DNA of 64,000 nt, taken from Saccharothrix longispora. GTDB taxonomy: Bacteria > Actinomycetota > Actinomycetes > Mycobacteriales > Pseudonocardiaceae. The notes under the pieces are model-generated. The model saw only the letters and a list, made by a program, of their open reading frames with translations. It was not told the origin of the DNA and made no database searches. Shown one piece after another: positions 1 to 8,154 of this stretch (position 1 is its first letter; every line of letters starts with the position of its first letter). Made by a program: the position numbers and the translations under genes. The DNA lies in NCBI RefSeq assembly GCF_030852425.1, contig NZ_NSDM01000004.1, positions 418,655-482,654 of the forward strand, in the 5' to 3' direction.

Positions 1-42
1 TCGAGCGGGTCATGATCACCCGATCGTGTCTCCACCCCGGTC

Positions 43-70
43 GGGCAGCGGCTGCGTGGGCCGGCTGCCC
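43..70 (-). terminator. possible terminator after the RNA helicase gene
   Basis: GGGCAGC (43-49) pairs with GCTGCCC (64-70) around a 14-base loop that is itself GC-rich. It lies about 27 bases past the stop of the minus-strand helicase gene. There is no T-run, which is usual for actinomycete terminators. Nothing else is recognisable in bases 1-96. Confidence 0.35.
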
Positions 71-96
71 TCCTCGGGGGAATCCACTCGGGGAAC

Positions 97-1854
97 CTAC
101 TCGGAGGCGGGGGCGTCCGCCGCGTCCGCGCTCCCGGTGGTCGGGCGGCGGCGGCGACGCCTGCGGGGGCGAGCCGGGTCCGGCGAATCCTCCGACGCGG
201 ACGAGGCCGACGCGGACGATGCCGACGCGGACGACGGGGCGTCGGAAGTGGGCTCGGCCGAGCTCTCCGCGGCGCCGGTCCCCGCGCCCTCGGTCGCGGT
301 CACGCCACCGCGGCTGCGGCGACGGCGACGGCTGCGCGGCGCGGACGACTCGTCGTCGGACGACGGCGAGGACGGGGGCGACGAGGGGCTGGACTTGGGC
401 GAGGTCTCCTCGACCTCACCGTCGCCGCCGCGTCCGGTCCGCCGCCTGCGCCGCGACTTCTTCTCGCCCTTCAGGTTCTCCTCGGGCTCCGCGTCCAGGC
501 CGGCGCGGGTGCGCAGGCCCAGCGGCAGTCGCCCGGTCGAACCGGACGGGATGTCGAGGTCCGTGAACAGGTGGTCGGAGGTCGAGTACGTCTCCGCGGC
601 CTCCGGCTTGCCCAGGCCGAGGGTGTCGCTGATCATCTTCCAGCGCGGCTCCTCGTCCCAGTCCACCAGCGTCACGGCGACGCCCGTGCGCCCCGCGCGA
701 CCGGTCCGGCCGATGCGGTGCACGTAGGTCTTCTCGTCCTCCGGGCACTGGTAGTTGATGACGTGCGTGACGCCCTCGACGTCGATGCCGCGCGCGGCCA
801 CGTCGGTGGCCACCAGGACGTCGACCTTGCCGGAGCGGAACGCGCGCAGCGCCTGCTCGCGGGCGCCCTGGCCGAGGTCGCCGTGCACGGCCGCCGCGGC
901 GAAACCGCGCTCGACCAGGTCGTCCGCGACCTTCTGCGCGGTGCGCTTGGTGCGGGTGAAGATCATGGACAGGCCGCGTTCGCGGGCCTGGAGCATGCGG
1001 GCCAGCAGCTCGGTCTTGTCCAGCGCGTGCGCGCGGTAGACGAACTGCTCGGTGCGCTCGTGGATGGCGCCCGCGTCGTTCTCCTCGGCCCGCACGTGCG
1101 TGGGCTGGTTGAGGAACGTCCGGGCGAGCGTGATGATCGGCCCCGGCATGGTCGCCGAGAACAGCATGGTCTGCCGCTCGTCGGGCACCATGCGCAGGAT
1201 GCGCTCGATGTCGGGCAGGAAGCCCAGGTCGAGCATCTCGTCGGCCTCGTCCAGCACCAGCCCGCGCACCTTGCCGAGCACGAGGTGCCGCTGCTCGGCG
1301 AGGTCGAGCAGCCGGCCGGGGGTGCCGACGACGACGTCCACGCCCTTGCGCAGCGCCGCGATCTGCGGCTCGTACGGTCGGCCGCCGTAGATGGCCAGCA
1401 CGCGCACGCCGAGGTGCTTGGCGGCGTCGGTCAGGTCGTGGGTGACCTGGAGGCACAGCTCGCGCGTCGGCACCACGACCAGCGCCTGCGGCGTGCCGTC
1501 ACCCGGCACGGTGATGCGCTGGAGCAGCGGGATGCCGAAACCCAGGGTCTTGCCGGTGCCCGTGCGGGCCTGGCCGATGACGTCGTCGCCGGCCAGCGCC
1601 AGGGGCAGCGTCAGCTCCTGGATGGCGAACGTGCGGTGGATGCCGGCCTCGGCCAGCGCGCGCACGATCTCGTCGCGGACGCCCAGCTCGGCGAAGGTGG
1701 GTGCGTCGGGCTTGACCGGCGCGTCGGCCACCAGCGGGTGCGAGACGTCCTCTTCGGGGACGCCCGCCTCGCTGTGCTCCAGTTCCACCGGGTCGATGTG
1801 CGTGTCTTCGTTCGTCGCGGTCAGGGTGATCGCCTCTCTCGTACCAGCGCGCAC
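97..1854 (-). CDS. rhlE: DEAD-box ATP-dependent RNA helicase, RhlE type
   Basis: This is a cytosolic ATP-dependent RNA-unwinding enzyme for ribosome assembly or RNA turnover. Seen: a Q-motif region (FAIQE, about residues 77-81), Walker A ARTGTGKT (about 97-103), PTREL, TPGR, DEAD (about 202-205), SAT (about 233-235) and HRIGRTGR. A basic, low-complexity tail of about 140 residues follows, with Arg-rich clusters and Ser/Ala/Asp stretches, as in actinobacterial RhlE-like helicases where it is thought to bind RNA. The start is uncertain. GTG at 1854 is used, but CTG at 1824, beginning MTATNEDTH and preceded by a GAGAGAGG-type ribosome site, is an attractive unconventional alternative. It is divergent from the ferritin-like gene, as in the Rv3211/Rv3210c order of M. 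tuberculosis. Confidence 0.9.
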   Translation of the reverse strand: MRAGTREAITLTATNEDTHIDPVELEHSEAGVPEEDVSHPLVADAPVKPDAPTFAELGVRDEIVRALAEAGIHRTFAIQELTLPLALAGDDVIGQARTGTGKTLGFGIPLLQRITVPGDGTPQALVVVPTRELCLQVTHDLTDAAKHLGVRVLAIYGGRPYEPQIAALRKGVDVVVGTPGRLLDLAEQRHLVLGKVRGLVLDEADEMLDLGFLPDIERILRMVPDERQTMLFSATMPGPIITLARTFLNQPTHVRAEENDAGAIHERTEQFVYRAHALDKTELLARMLQARERGLSMIFTRTKRTAQKVADDLVERGFAAAAVHGDLGQGAREQALRAFRSGKVDVLVATDVAARGIDVEGVTHVINYQCPEDEKTYVHRIGRTGRAGRTGVAVTLVDWDEEPRWKMISDTLGLGKPEAAETYSTSDHLFTDLDIPSGSTGRLPLGLRTRAGLDAEPEENLKGEKKSRRRRRTGRGGDGEVEETSPKSSPSSPPSSPSSDDESSAPRSRRRRRSRGGVTATEGAGTGAAESSAEPTSDAPSSASASSASASSASEDSPDPARPRRRRRRRPTTGSADAADAPASE

Positions 1855-2141
1855 GGCCTGTACGGGCCGCTCGACCGCGTCACCGCCACTCGGCCTGCGA
1901 AAGAGGACCGGGCGGGTCGCGGGAGGGCCAGCGAGGTGTGTGCGCGCACCCTCTCCTGGCGGCACGGTGCCGCCGCAGTTCAGCCTTCGGCACCGCTGCG
2001 AGCCCCCACTGGGCCGCGCCGCGCCGGGCGTCGAGTAGCGAGTCTACCCGGCAGCTAGGCCGATCGTGGTGCAACGACCTCGTCGGCTGCGGGTTCGCGT
2101 GCGCGGGGTGTGGCGGGGGACACCCGACTAGGCTCGCCGCC
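1855..2141. other. divergent intergenic region between helicase and ferritin-like gene
   Basis: This non-coding stretch of about 290 bases separates two divergent genes and must hold both promoters. I see no convincing -35/-10 pair, inverted repeat or RNA gene in it. A short AT-richer patch (gagtagcgagtctacc, about 2032-2047) is the only compositional change. Confidence 0.4.
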
Positions 2142-2819
2142 ATGAGCGACGCGGAGGCTGGTGGGGCTGTGGTGGGGGGTCGGGTGGCCGAGGGGATCGT
2201 CGACCTGATGGGTGCGCTGGCCTACGGCGAGCTGTCGGCGTTCGACCGGATGGCCGAGGACGCCCGGACGGCGCCCACGCTGGCCGGCCGCGCCGCGCTC
2301 GCGCGGATGGCCGCCGCCGAGATGGGCCACTACGCGCTGCTGGAGACCTACCTGGCCGAGCGCGGCCACTCGCTGGAGGAGGCGATGCGGCCGTTCGCGG
2401 CGGGCTTCGACGCCTTCCACGCCTCCACGGCGCCCAAGTCGTGGCCGGAGTCGCTGGTCAAGGCGTACGTCGGGGACGGCTTGGCGGCCGACTTCTACCG
2501 CGAGGTCGCCGAGTGGCTCGACGATCCGACCAAGGAGCTGGTGCTGGCCGTGCTGGCCGACACGGGGCACTCGGCGTTCGCCGAACGCGAAGTCCGGGCG
2601 GCCTGCGCGAGCGACCCGAAGCTGCGCGACCGGCTCACGCTGTGGGGGCGCCGACTGCTCGGCGAGGCGTTGACGCAGGCCCAGTACGTGGTGGCGGAAC
2701 GGGACGGGCTGGCCGAGCTGATCGTGCGCGGCTCGGGCGACCTGGCGGGCATCGCGGCGCTGTTCCGGCGGCTCCAGCAGAGCCACACGCGGCGCATGTC
2801 GGCGCTCGGGCTCGGCTAG
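2142..2819 (+). CDS. ferritin-like fold protein (MiaE-like tRNA hydroxylase family)
   Basis: This 225-residue all-helical protein resembles the actinobacterial ferritin-like family related to tRNA-(ms2io6A)-hydroxylase MiaE (Rv3210c-like). The helix with EMGHYALLE (about residues 62-70) carries an E-x2-H di-iron type motif. A second acidic/His region around [12 protein letters not shown] (about 143-154) could complete the site. Hydroxylase activity is inferred from the family only. Whether this branch acts on tRNA is unknown. ATG 2142 is chosen because the protein aligns from there and the upstream extension is low-complexity. It lies 42 bases before the DUF3107 gene, so the two may be cotranscribed. 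Confidence 0.75.
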   Translation: MSDAEAGGAVVGGRVAEGIVDLMGALAYGELSAFDRMAEDARTAPTLAGRAALARMAAAEMGHYALLETYLAERGHSLEEAMRPFAAGFDAFHASTAPKSWPESLVKAYVGDGLAADFYREVAEWLDDPTKELVLAVLADTGHSAFAEREVRAACASDPKLRDRLTLWGRRLLGEALTQAQYVVAERDGLAELIVRGSGDLAGIAALFRRLQQSHTRRMSALGLG

Positions 2820-2861
2820 GGTTGGGTTCGAAAGCCGTCAAACGCGTGCACGGAGGTCAGC

Positions 2862-3092
2862 GTGGAGGTCAGGGTCGGCATCGCGGACAGCCCGCGGGAG
2901 CTCGTGGTGTCCAGCGGTCTCACCCCCGAGGAGGTCGAGTCGCAGGTCGCCGACGCCCTCAAGGCGGGCACCGGGCAGCTCGTGCTGGTCGACCAGAAGG
3001 GTGCCCGCTACGTGGTGCCCGCGGCGCGCATCGCGTACGTGGAGATCGGTCCGAGCGACGCCCGCAGGGTCGGCTTCGTCTCCGGCGACTGA
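2862..3092 (+). CDS. DUF3107 family small protein
   Basis: This small acidic protein of 76 residues begins MEVRVGIADSPRELVV and ends near VGFVSGD. The length and the VRVGIADSPREL start are typical of DUF3107, a conserved actinobacterial family (Rv3208A-like) next to a TetR gene in mycobacteria. The predicted fold is a small alpha/beta domain, with no catalytic motif or membrane segment. The mycobacterial counterpart has been linked to mycolate-lipid trafficking, but that role should not be assumed here. The start is a GTG preceded by ggaggtcagc, a clear ribosome site. A strong terminator follows immediately. Confidence 0.85.
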   Translation: MEVRVGIADSPRELVVSSGLTPEEVESQVADALKAGTGQLVLVDQKGARYVVPAARIAYVEIGPSDARRVGFVSGD

Positions 3093-3111
3093 GGTCGTCG
3101 GTCCGGGACAC

Positions 3112-3143
3112 CGGAAGGGGCACCCGATCGGGTGCCCCTTCCG
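3112..3143. terminator. 32-bp perfect palindrome, bidirectional terminator
   Basis: A perfect inverted repeat of 16 bases per arm (left arm CGGAAGGGGCACCCGA) lies 19 bases after the DUF3107 stop. It sits between two convergent genes, so it can serve both strands as an intrinsic hairpin terminator. There is no poly-T tract. Confidence 0.85.
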
Positions 3144-3209
3144 CCGTTTCGGGGGTTCTTGCCGGCGATCGTCGCCGGGAATCGTCGGTGCGGGATCGTC
3201 GGCGGGGGC

Positions 3210-3515
3210 TCAGTCGACGGCGAACGGCGGCGTGGACGTCCCCGACACCCGGTAGCGCGACCACGGGTCCGGGTCCGTCAGCGACCCGGTCGCCGAACCG
3301 GTGGGGGTGCGCACCAGCGCGGTCCGCGCCCCGCCCTCGACCAGTGCGGTGACCTCGTCGTTCGCGTCGACCCGGCCGTACCAGTGGTAGCGGCCGTCGA
3401 TGGGCTGGAAGAAGCCGCGCAGTTCGACGCCGACCGGCACCTCCCGCCGGCCGAACACGAGCACGGCGTCGCCCCGGTACCCGTCCTCGTGGTGCTCCCG
3501 CTCCTCCGGCGGCAT
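3210..3515 (-). CDS. DUF4873-like small protein
   Basis: This protein of 101 residues has a beta-rich pattern: GYRGDAVLVFGRREVPVGVELRG, then FFQPIDGRYHWYGRV. That is the look of DUF4873, a domain often found next to or fused to flavin monooxygenases and TetR regulators in actinobacteria. Its function is unknown; a binding or scaffold domain is plausible, and no catalytic residues are apparent. ATG 3515 overlaps the stop of the upstream TetR gene (TGATG), so it is probably translationally coupled to that regulator and autoregulated with it. Confidence 0.65.
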   Translation of the reverse strand: MPPEEREHHEDGYRGDAVLVFGRREVPVGVELRGFFQPIDGRYHWYGRVDANDEVTALVEGGARTALVRTPTGSATGSLTDPDPWSRYRVSGTSTPPFAVD

Positions 3516-4237
3516 CACGCCTCCCCGGCGTCGACCAGCCGCAGCCGGGGTTCGTCGGCGGAGAAGTCGGCGACCAGCGGCGCGTCCGGGTCGAGTTCGA
3601 CGCCCGCGGACCGGAGCAGGCCGTCGAGGGCGTGCCAGATGATCTCGGTCAGGTAGCCGCTGAGGCTCGCGCGGGTCATCGACTGCCGGTCGAGCCACCA
3701 GTCGCCCGCGTTCTGCACCATGCCGACCAGGGCGTGCGCCCACGGCTCGGCGCCGCCGGAGTCCATGCCGAACGCCCGCAGGTAGTCGCCGAGCAGCCGG
3801 GCCAGGGCGTTGGCGATCATGGTCTTGTCCTCGGTGACCACGTCCTGCTCGACCGGGCGGTCGGTGAACGACTTGCGCACCACGAACCGGTACAGGTTGG
3901 GGTGCTCCTCGATCACCGACAGGTAGGCGTCGACGATGCGCTTGATGCGCGTGCGGATGGGGCCGTCGAGGCCGATGGCGGGGCCGAGCCGCTCCATCAG
4001 CATCTCGGTGCCGCGCTGGCCGACCGCGAGGTACAGGTCCGACTTGTCGGCGAAGTGCCGGTAGAGCACCGGTTTGCTCACGCCGGCCTCGGCCGCGATC
4101 TCGTCCATGCCCACGTCGGGGCCGTGCTGGGCGACCGCGCGGATCGTCGCCTCGACGAACTCGGCGCGACGCGCCTCGCGGTGACCCTTCCACCGCTCGC
4201 GGCGCGCGTCCGTCCCGCCCTTGACAGTTCGAGCCAT
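3515..4237 (-). CDS. TetR-family transcriptional repressor (near AurF-type oxygenase)
   Basis: This 240-residue protein has an N-terminal TetR helix-turn-helix: EFVEATIRAVAQHG, then GMDEIAAEAGVSKPVLYRHF (about residues 43-62). A helical ligand-binding domain follows. The C-terminal part (IIWHALDGLL) resembles regulators of lipid and hydrocarbon metabolism. It is divergent from the di-iron oxygenase gene, and three GTAAC-type half-sites lie in the 75-base gap. It therefore most likely represses both itself and the oxygenase/hydrolase unit. The ligand is unknown. ATG 4237 (MARTVKGG) is chosen; longer readings have no TetR-like sequence upstream. Confidence 0.85.
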   Translation of the reverse strand: MARTVKGGTDARRERWKGHREARRAEFVEATIRAVAQHGPDVGMDEIAAEAGVSKPVLYRHFADKSDLYLAVGQRGTEMLMERLGPAIGLDGPIRTRIKRIVDAYLSVIEEHPNLYRFVVRKSFTDRPVEQDVVTEDKTMIANALARLLGDYLRAFGMDSGGAEPWAHALVGMVQNAGDWWLDRQSMTRASLSGYLTEIIWHALDGLLRSAGVELDPDAPLVADFSADEPRLRLVDAGEA

Positions 4238-4256
4238 GTGACGCACGCTACCAGAA

Positions 4257-4283
4257 GTAACTGTTACCTGTAGTAGCAGTAAC
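4257..4283. promoter_or_regulatory. candidate TetR operator, three GTAAC/GTTAC half-sites
   Basis: Between the divergent TetR and oxygenase starts lies the perfect 11-bp palindrome GTAACTGTTAC (4257-4267). A further GTAAC (4279-4283) pairs with the GTTAC at 4263-4267 across 11 bases. The site is only 20 bases from the TetR start codon and 30 from the oxygenase start. It could therefore block both promoters. This patch is clearly AT-richer than its surroundings. Confidence 0.65.
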
Positions 4284-4312
4284 CGGGAATGACACCACCG
4301 GGGAGGGGTTCG

Positions 4313-5212
4313 ATGACGAGGGCCTTGAAGGTCGCGGACCGCGAGAAGACCGCGGAACGGCTGCTCAACTCCTCGGCGGACAGGTCCTACGACCCCGAGG
4401 TGGACATCGACTGGTCCGCGCCCCTGGTGGACGGCCTGCGCTACACCCCCGAGCACCGCTGCTCGCTGTACGGCACCGCGCTGTGGGGGCGGATGAGCCC
4501 CGAGCAGCGGATCGACCTGTCCCGGCACGAGGTCGCGAGCATCGCGTCCGTCGGCCTGTGGTTCGAGGTCCTGCTGATGCGGATGCTGCTCAAGGAGGTC
4601 TACCGGTCCGACCCCACGAGCAGGCACGCGCAGTACGCGCTGACCGAGGTCGCCGACGAGTGCCGGCACTCCACGATGTTCGCGCGCATGGTCGAGCGCA
4701 TCGGCTGCCCGCCCTACGGGCCGCGCCGGCACGCGTACCAGCTGGGCAAGCTGCTGCCGGTGATCGGCTACGGGCCCGCGCTGTACGGCTCGATCCTGGT
4801 GGCCGAGGAGGTCCTCGACCGGCTCCAGCGCGAGACGATGGCCGACGAGGGCGTGCAGCCGCTCGTGCGGATGGTCAACCGCATCCACGTGCTCGAAGAG
4901 GCCCGGCACGTGCGGTTCGCGCGCGAGGAGGTCGTGCGCGGCATGGCGGACCTCAGCCGCCGGGAGCTGCCTTACCAGCGGTGGCTGATCGCGAACACGT
5001 CCATGTTCGTCACCCGGTCCCTGATTCACCCGGACGTGTACGCGGCGGTGGGGCTGGACCGGGACGAGGCGCACCGGGTCGCCCTGGGCAACCCGCACTG
5101 GCAGGGGTCGTTGCGGTGGGCGGGCGAGCGGATCATGGCGTTCCTCGACGAGGTCGGCCTCGTCGGCAAGCCGGGGATGGGCGCGTGGCGCCGGTCGTTC
5201 CTGGTCGAGTGA
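4313..5212 (+). CDS. AurF-type di-iron oxygenase
   Basis: This 299-residue protein resembles the AurF family of di-iron N-oxygenases and their relatives. Helices carry E/H ligand motifs in the family order: SRHEVASI with WFEVLLMRMLLKEV, then DECRHSTMFARM (E-x2-H), then LVAEEVLDRLQRE, then EEARHVRFAREEV (E-x2-H). AurF members oxidise arylamines, but many actinobacterial homologues have unknown, possibly lipid-related, substrates. Start ATG 4313 follows GGGGAGGGG at good spacing; the ATG at 4289 has none. It is followed without a gap by an alpha/beta hydrolase gene and is divergent from a TetR gene. That suggests a small inducible catabolic or detoxifying unit. Confidence 0.75.
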   Translation: MTRALKVADREKTAERLLNSSADRSYDPEVDIDWSAPLVDGLRYTPEHRCSLYGTALWGRMSPEQRIDLSRHEVASIASVGLWFEVLLMRMLLKEVYRSDPTSRHAQYALTEVADECRHSTMFARMVERIGCPPYGPRRHAYQLGKLLPVIGYGPALYGSILVAEEVLDRLQRETMADEGVQPLVRMVNRIHVLEEARHVRFAREEVVRGMADLSRRELPYQRWLIANTSMFVTRSLIHPDVYAAVGLDRDEAHRVALGNPHWQGSLRWAGERIMAFLDEVGLVGKPGMGAWRRSFLVE

Positions 5213-5220
5213 GGGATCGG

Positions 5221-6141
5221 GTGACGGGGTCGATGAAGGTCCGGACGAGGGGGACGCGGGTGGGAGTGCCCTGGGAGGCGGCTGTGCGGAACCGGTTCGT
5301 GACGTCCGACGGCACCGCGCTGCACGTCGTGGACACCGGTCCGCGCGACGCGGGGGTGACGACCGTGCTGCTGCACGGCTGGACGCTCGACCACACGTCG
5401 TGGGACGAGGTGGCGGAGGCGCTGCCCGGTCGGGTGCTGCGCTACGACCACCGGGGGCACGGCGGCTCGGCGCCCGCGCCGGTCGGCGGCGCCACGATCG
5501 CGCGGCTCGCCGACGACCTCGCCGAGCTGCTGGAGGACCGCGTGCCGACCGGGCGGGTCGTGCTGGCGGGGCACTCCATGGGCGGGATGACCATCATGGC
5601 GTTGGCCGAGCAGCGGCCCGACCTGCTGGAACGCGTGGCGGGCGTGGCGCTGGTGGCGACGTCGTGCGGTGAGCTGGCGGGGTCGACGCTGGGGCTGCCG
5701 GGCGCCCTCGGGCGGGCGTTCCTGGCCGGCGAGAAGGCGATGAACCGGCGGATCGCGGCGTTCCGGCGACCCGAGCTGCTGCGGCGCACGGAGGTCGTGC
5801 GGCCCGGGTTGAGGTGGCTGCTGTTCGGCGAGCGGCCGTCGTGGGCGCACGTCGCGCGCACCGCCGCCATGGTCGGCCGCTGCCACCCCGTGAGCATGGT
5901 GGCGTTCCGCGACTCGTTGAACGAGCACGACCGGCGCAAGGCGTTGGCCGAGCTGGCCGGGATTCCGTGCGTGGTGCTGTCGGGCGGCGCGGACCGCCTC
6001 ACCCCGCCGCGCCACGCCCGCGTGCTGGCCGACGAGCTGCCGCACGCCGAACTGGTCACCTACCCCGGTGCGGGCCACATGCTGACGCTGGAGCGCGCGG
6101 CCGGGGTCGCGGCGCACATCACCGCCCTGCACTCGACCTGA
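5221..6141 (+). CDS. alpha/beta hydrolase (after AurF-type oxygenase)
   Basis: This protein of about 306 residues has the alpha/beta-hydrolase layout: oxyanion region VLLHGWTLDHTSWDE, then YDHRGHGGS, then nucleophile elbow GHSMGG (Ser), a cap region, acid turn GGADRLTPP (Asp) and catalytic His in GAGHMLTLER. The family covers esterases, lactonases, epoxide hydrolases and haloperoxidase-like enzymes; the substrate cannot be read. Three starts are possible: GTG 5209 overlapping the oxygenase stop, GTG 5221 with GAGG upstream (used here) and ATG 5233. It is tightly coupled to the oxygenase, so it probably acts on the product or substrate of that enzyme. Confidence 0.8.
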   Translation: MTGSMKVRTRGTRVGVPWEAAVRNRFVTSDGTALHVVDTGPRDAGVTTVLLHGWTLDHTSWDEVAEALPGRVLRYDHRGHGGSAPAPVGGATIARLADDLAELLEDRVPTGRVVLAGHSMGGMTIMALAEQRPDLLERVAGVALVATSCGELAGSTLGLPGALGRAFLAGEKAMNRRIAAFRRPELLRRTEVVRPGLRWLLFGERPSWAHVARTAAMVGRCHPVSMVAFRDSLNEHDRRKALAELAGIPCVVLSGGADRLTPPRHARVLADELPHAELVTYPGAGHMLTLERAAGVAAHITALHST

Positions 6142-6280
6142 ACGCAGGACTCACCGCTCCCGGACGTACGACTCACCGCTCCTGGACGTACGACTCGCGG
6201 GTCCTGGACGTACGACTCGCGCGAGAGTCCGACGTCCAGGACCCGCGAGTCGTACGTCCAGGAGCCGTGTGTCCTGCGTT
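6141..6280. repeat. 22-bp tandem repeats in a large inverted-repeat array
   Basis: Three head-to-tail copies of a 22-bp unit lie at 6149-6214. Each starts GACTCACC or GACTCGCG and ends GGTCCTGGACGTAC or a near variant. Then come a short centre and two inverted copies (about 6229-6272) containing ACGTCCAGGACCCGCGAGTC and ACGTCCAGGAGCC. The ends are a perfect inverted pair, AACGCAGGAC (6141-6150) and GTCCTGCGTT (6271-6280). The whole array can fold into a long imperfect hairpin. It fills the gap between two convergent genes and starts on the last base of the hydrolase stop codon. It could terminate both transcripts, or be a dispersed repeat element. Confidence 0.85.
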
Positions 6281-6302
6281 CGGGCGCCTTGGGCGGGGCG
6301 GG

Positions 6303-6950
6303 TCAGTGCTGGAGGGGGAAGCCGCCGCCGATGCCGCGCCACGCCAGGTTGGAGATCAGGGAGACCGCGTCCTCCTTCGCGAGCTGGCGGTCGTCGGCCA
6401 GCCAGGCGCGGGCGGTCACCTGGGACAGGCCGACGAGGCCCACGGCCAGCAGGCGGGCCCGGTGGGGGTCCAGGCCGGTGTCGGCGGTGATCGTCTCGGT
6501 GATCGCGTCGACGCTGTCGGTGGTGGCCCGCTCCACGGCCTGGGCCACGGCCGGTTCGCCGCGCAGGTCCGACTCGAAGACCATGCGGAACGCCTGGCCC
6601 TCGCCGTCCACGAAGTCGTAGAACGCGCCGACCGTGGCCTTCACCCGCTGCTTGTTGTCCGTGGTGGACGCGAGCGCGGTGCGCACCCGGTCCACCAGCT
6701 CGTCCACGTGGGACTCCAGCAGGGCCATGTACAGCTCGAGCTTGCCGGGGAAGTGCTGGTAGAGCACCGGCTTGCTGACGCCCGCGCGCTCGGCGATCTC
6801 GTCCATCGCCGCGGCGTGGTAGCCGTTGGTCACGAACACGTCCTGCGCCGCGGCCAGCAATTGGGCACGCCGGGCCGTGCGGGGGAGTCGAACACCCCGT
6901 CCCGCAGCGCCGCCGTGGTGCCCGACCGCAGTCTGGGCCGTCTCCGTCAT
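6303..6950 (-). CDS. TetR-family transcriptional regulator
   Basis: This 215-residue TetR protein has the helix-turn-helix RRAQLLAAAQDVFVTNG, then AMDEIAERAGVSKPVLYQHF (about residues 48-67). The ligand domain ends in LAWRGIGGGFPLQH, a tail I associate with the conserved Rv3208-like regulator of actinobacteria. It is divergent from an alpha/beta hydrolase gene. CTAC (7017-7020) and GTAG (7027-7030), six bases apart, lie in the shared promoter region and could be an operator. ATG 6950 is preceded by GGAGG at five bases. Position 6965 also offers a start. The target genes are inferred only from divergence. Confidence 0.85.
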   Translation of the reverse strand: MTETAQTAVGHHGGAAGRGVRLPRTARRAQLLAAAQDVFVTNGYHAAAMDEIAERAGVSKPVLYQHFPGKLELYMALLESHVDELVDRVRTALASTTDNKQRVKATVGAFYDFVDGEGQAFRMVFESDLRGEPAVAQAVERATTDSVDAITETITADTGLDPHRARLLAVGLVGLSQVTARAWLADDRQLAKEDAVSLISNLAWRGIGGGFPLQH

Positions 6951-7088
6951 GGTGCCTCCAGCCAACCAATCATCGCGGAACCGAAAGGGGGGTGCCCCGC
7001 CGGCTCGTCGGCAACACTACTCGCTGGTAGCAGCCTCACGGGAAAAGCTCCTCGTTTCGCGAGACGCCCCAGCAGGCATCCTGGTGGG

Positions 7089-8072
7089 GTGACCCAGACG
7101 CAGGAGCCGACGAGAACCTCCATCACCCACGTGCCCCTGTCCACCTCGCCGCTGCCTCCCCTGGACACAACGATCGGACCGTGGCCGGGTGACTGCCGGG
7201 AGGTCGCGGGCCACCGGGTGCACGTCCGCCACACCCCCGGCGACACCGGCGAGAAGGCCGTCTACGTGCACGGACTCGGCGGTTCGGCGACGAACTGGAC
7301 CGACCTGGCCGCCCAGCTGTCGGGTCACGCCGAGGGGCACGCGCTGGACCTGCCGGGTTTCGGCCGCTCCGAGCCGATCCACGGCTACGACTTCCGGATG
7401 ACCACCCACGCCGAGGTCGTCATCGAGTACGTCGAGTCCCTGGGCGGCGGCCCCGTGCACCTGCTCGGCAACTCCATGGGCGGCGCGATCACGCTCATGG
7501 CCGCCGCCAAGCGCCCCGATCTGGTGAAAACGCTGACCCTGGTGTCCCCGGCGGTGCCCGACCTGCGGCTGAGCCTGCGCCGGGTGTCCGACCGGCGGCT
7601 GCCGCTCGCCTTCCTGCCGGTGGTGGGCGCGAAGGTGCGGGCGCAGCTGGCCACCGTGACGGCCGAGGAGCGCACCCGGCAGATGCTGCGGCTGTGCTTC
7701 GCCGACCCGTCGCTGGTGCCGCCGAACCGGATCGCGCAGAGCGAGGAGGAGTACGCCGAGCGCTCGGCCCAGGCGTGGGCGGGCAACGCGCTCAACGCCT
7801 CCACGATCGACCTCATCCGCACCTGGCTGGTGCCCCGTTCGAAGTCGATGTGGCTGCTCCCGCCGCGGATCACCGCGCCCACGCTGGTGGTGTGGGGCGC
7901 GGAGGACCGGTTGGTCAGCGCGCGCAAGGCGCCCCGGGTGACCCGGCTGCTGCCGCGCGGCAGGCTGCTGGTGCTGCCCCGCACCGGGCACGTCGCGCAG
8001 ATGGAGCGGCCGGTGTCCGTGGCGCGCGCGGTGCTGGGCATGTGGGAGTCGGTCGAACGCGGGGAGTGGTGA
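7089..8072 (+). CDS. alpha/beta hydrolase
   Basis: This protein of about 327 residues has an alpha/beta-hydrolase fold: VYVHGLGGSATNWTDLA (oxyanion region), DLPGFGRSEP, nucleophile elbow GNSMGG (Ser), acid region WGAEDRLVS (Asp) and terminal His in RTGHVAQMERP. This is the typical core of the C-C hydrolase/esterase class. No signal peptide is seen, so it is probably cytosolic. The proline/threonine-rich first 35 residues suggest the true start could be slightly later. GTG 7089 is used because GGTGGG precedes it. It is divergent from the TetR gene at 6303-6950, which may control it. The substrate is unknown. Confidence 0.8.
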   Translation: MTQTQEPTRTSITHVPLSTSPLPPLDTTIGPWPGDCREVAGHRVHVRHTPGDTGEKAVYVHGLGGSATNWTDLAAQLSGHAEGHALDLPGFGRSEPIHGYDFRMTTHAEVVIEYVESLGGGPVHLLGNSMGGAITLMAAAKRPDLVKTLTLVSPAVPDLRLSLRRVSDRRLPLAFLPVVGAKVRAQLATVTAEERTRQMLRLCFADPSLVPPNRIAQSEEEYAERSAQAWAGNALNASTIDLIRTWLVPRSKSMWLLPPRITAPTLVVWGAEDRLVSARKAPRVTRLLPRGRLLVLPRTGHVAQMERPVSVARAVLGMWESVERGEW

Positions 8073-8154
8073 GCGGCGGGACGTGGTGGATCGGTTCAGT
8101 GACCTGGTCAACCGGAGTCCGCCACAGGGGTCCGGTTGTGGCACCCTGGTCGCC

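Noticed and set aside
12..566. plus-strand open frame at the left edge
   Set aside because: It is antisense to the Arg/Gly/Ser-rich tail of the RNA helicase and shows only low-complexity Arg/Pro sequence.
2862..3092. a frame-shifted alternative reading over DUF3107
   Set aside because: The DUF3107 frame has the ribosome site and family pattern; the alternatives are Arg-rich.
6141..6280. CRISPR array
   Set aside because: The units are contiguous 22-mers with no spacers, and half are inverted. No cas genes are present.
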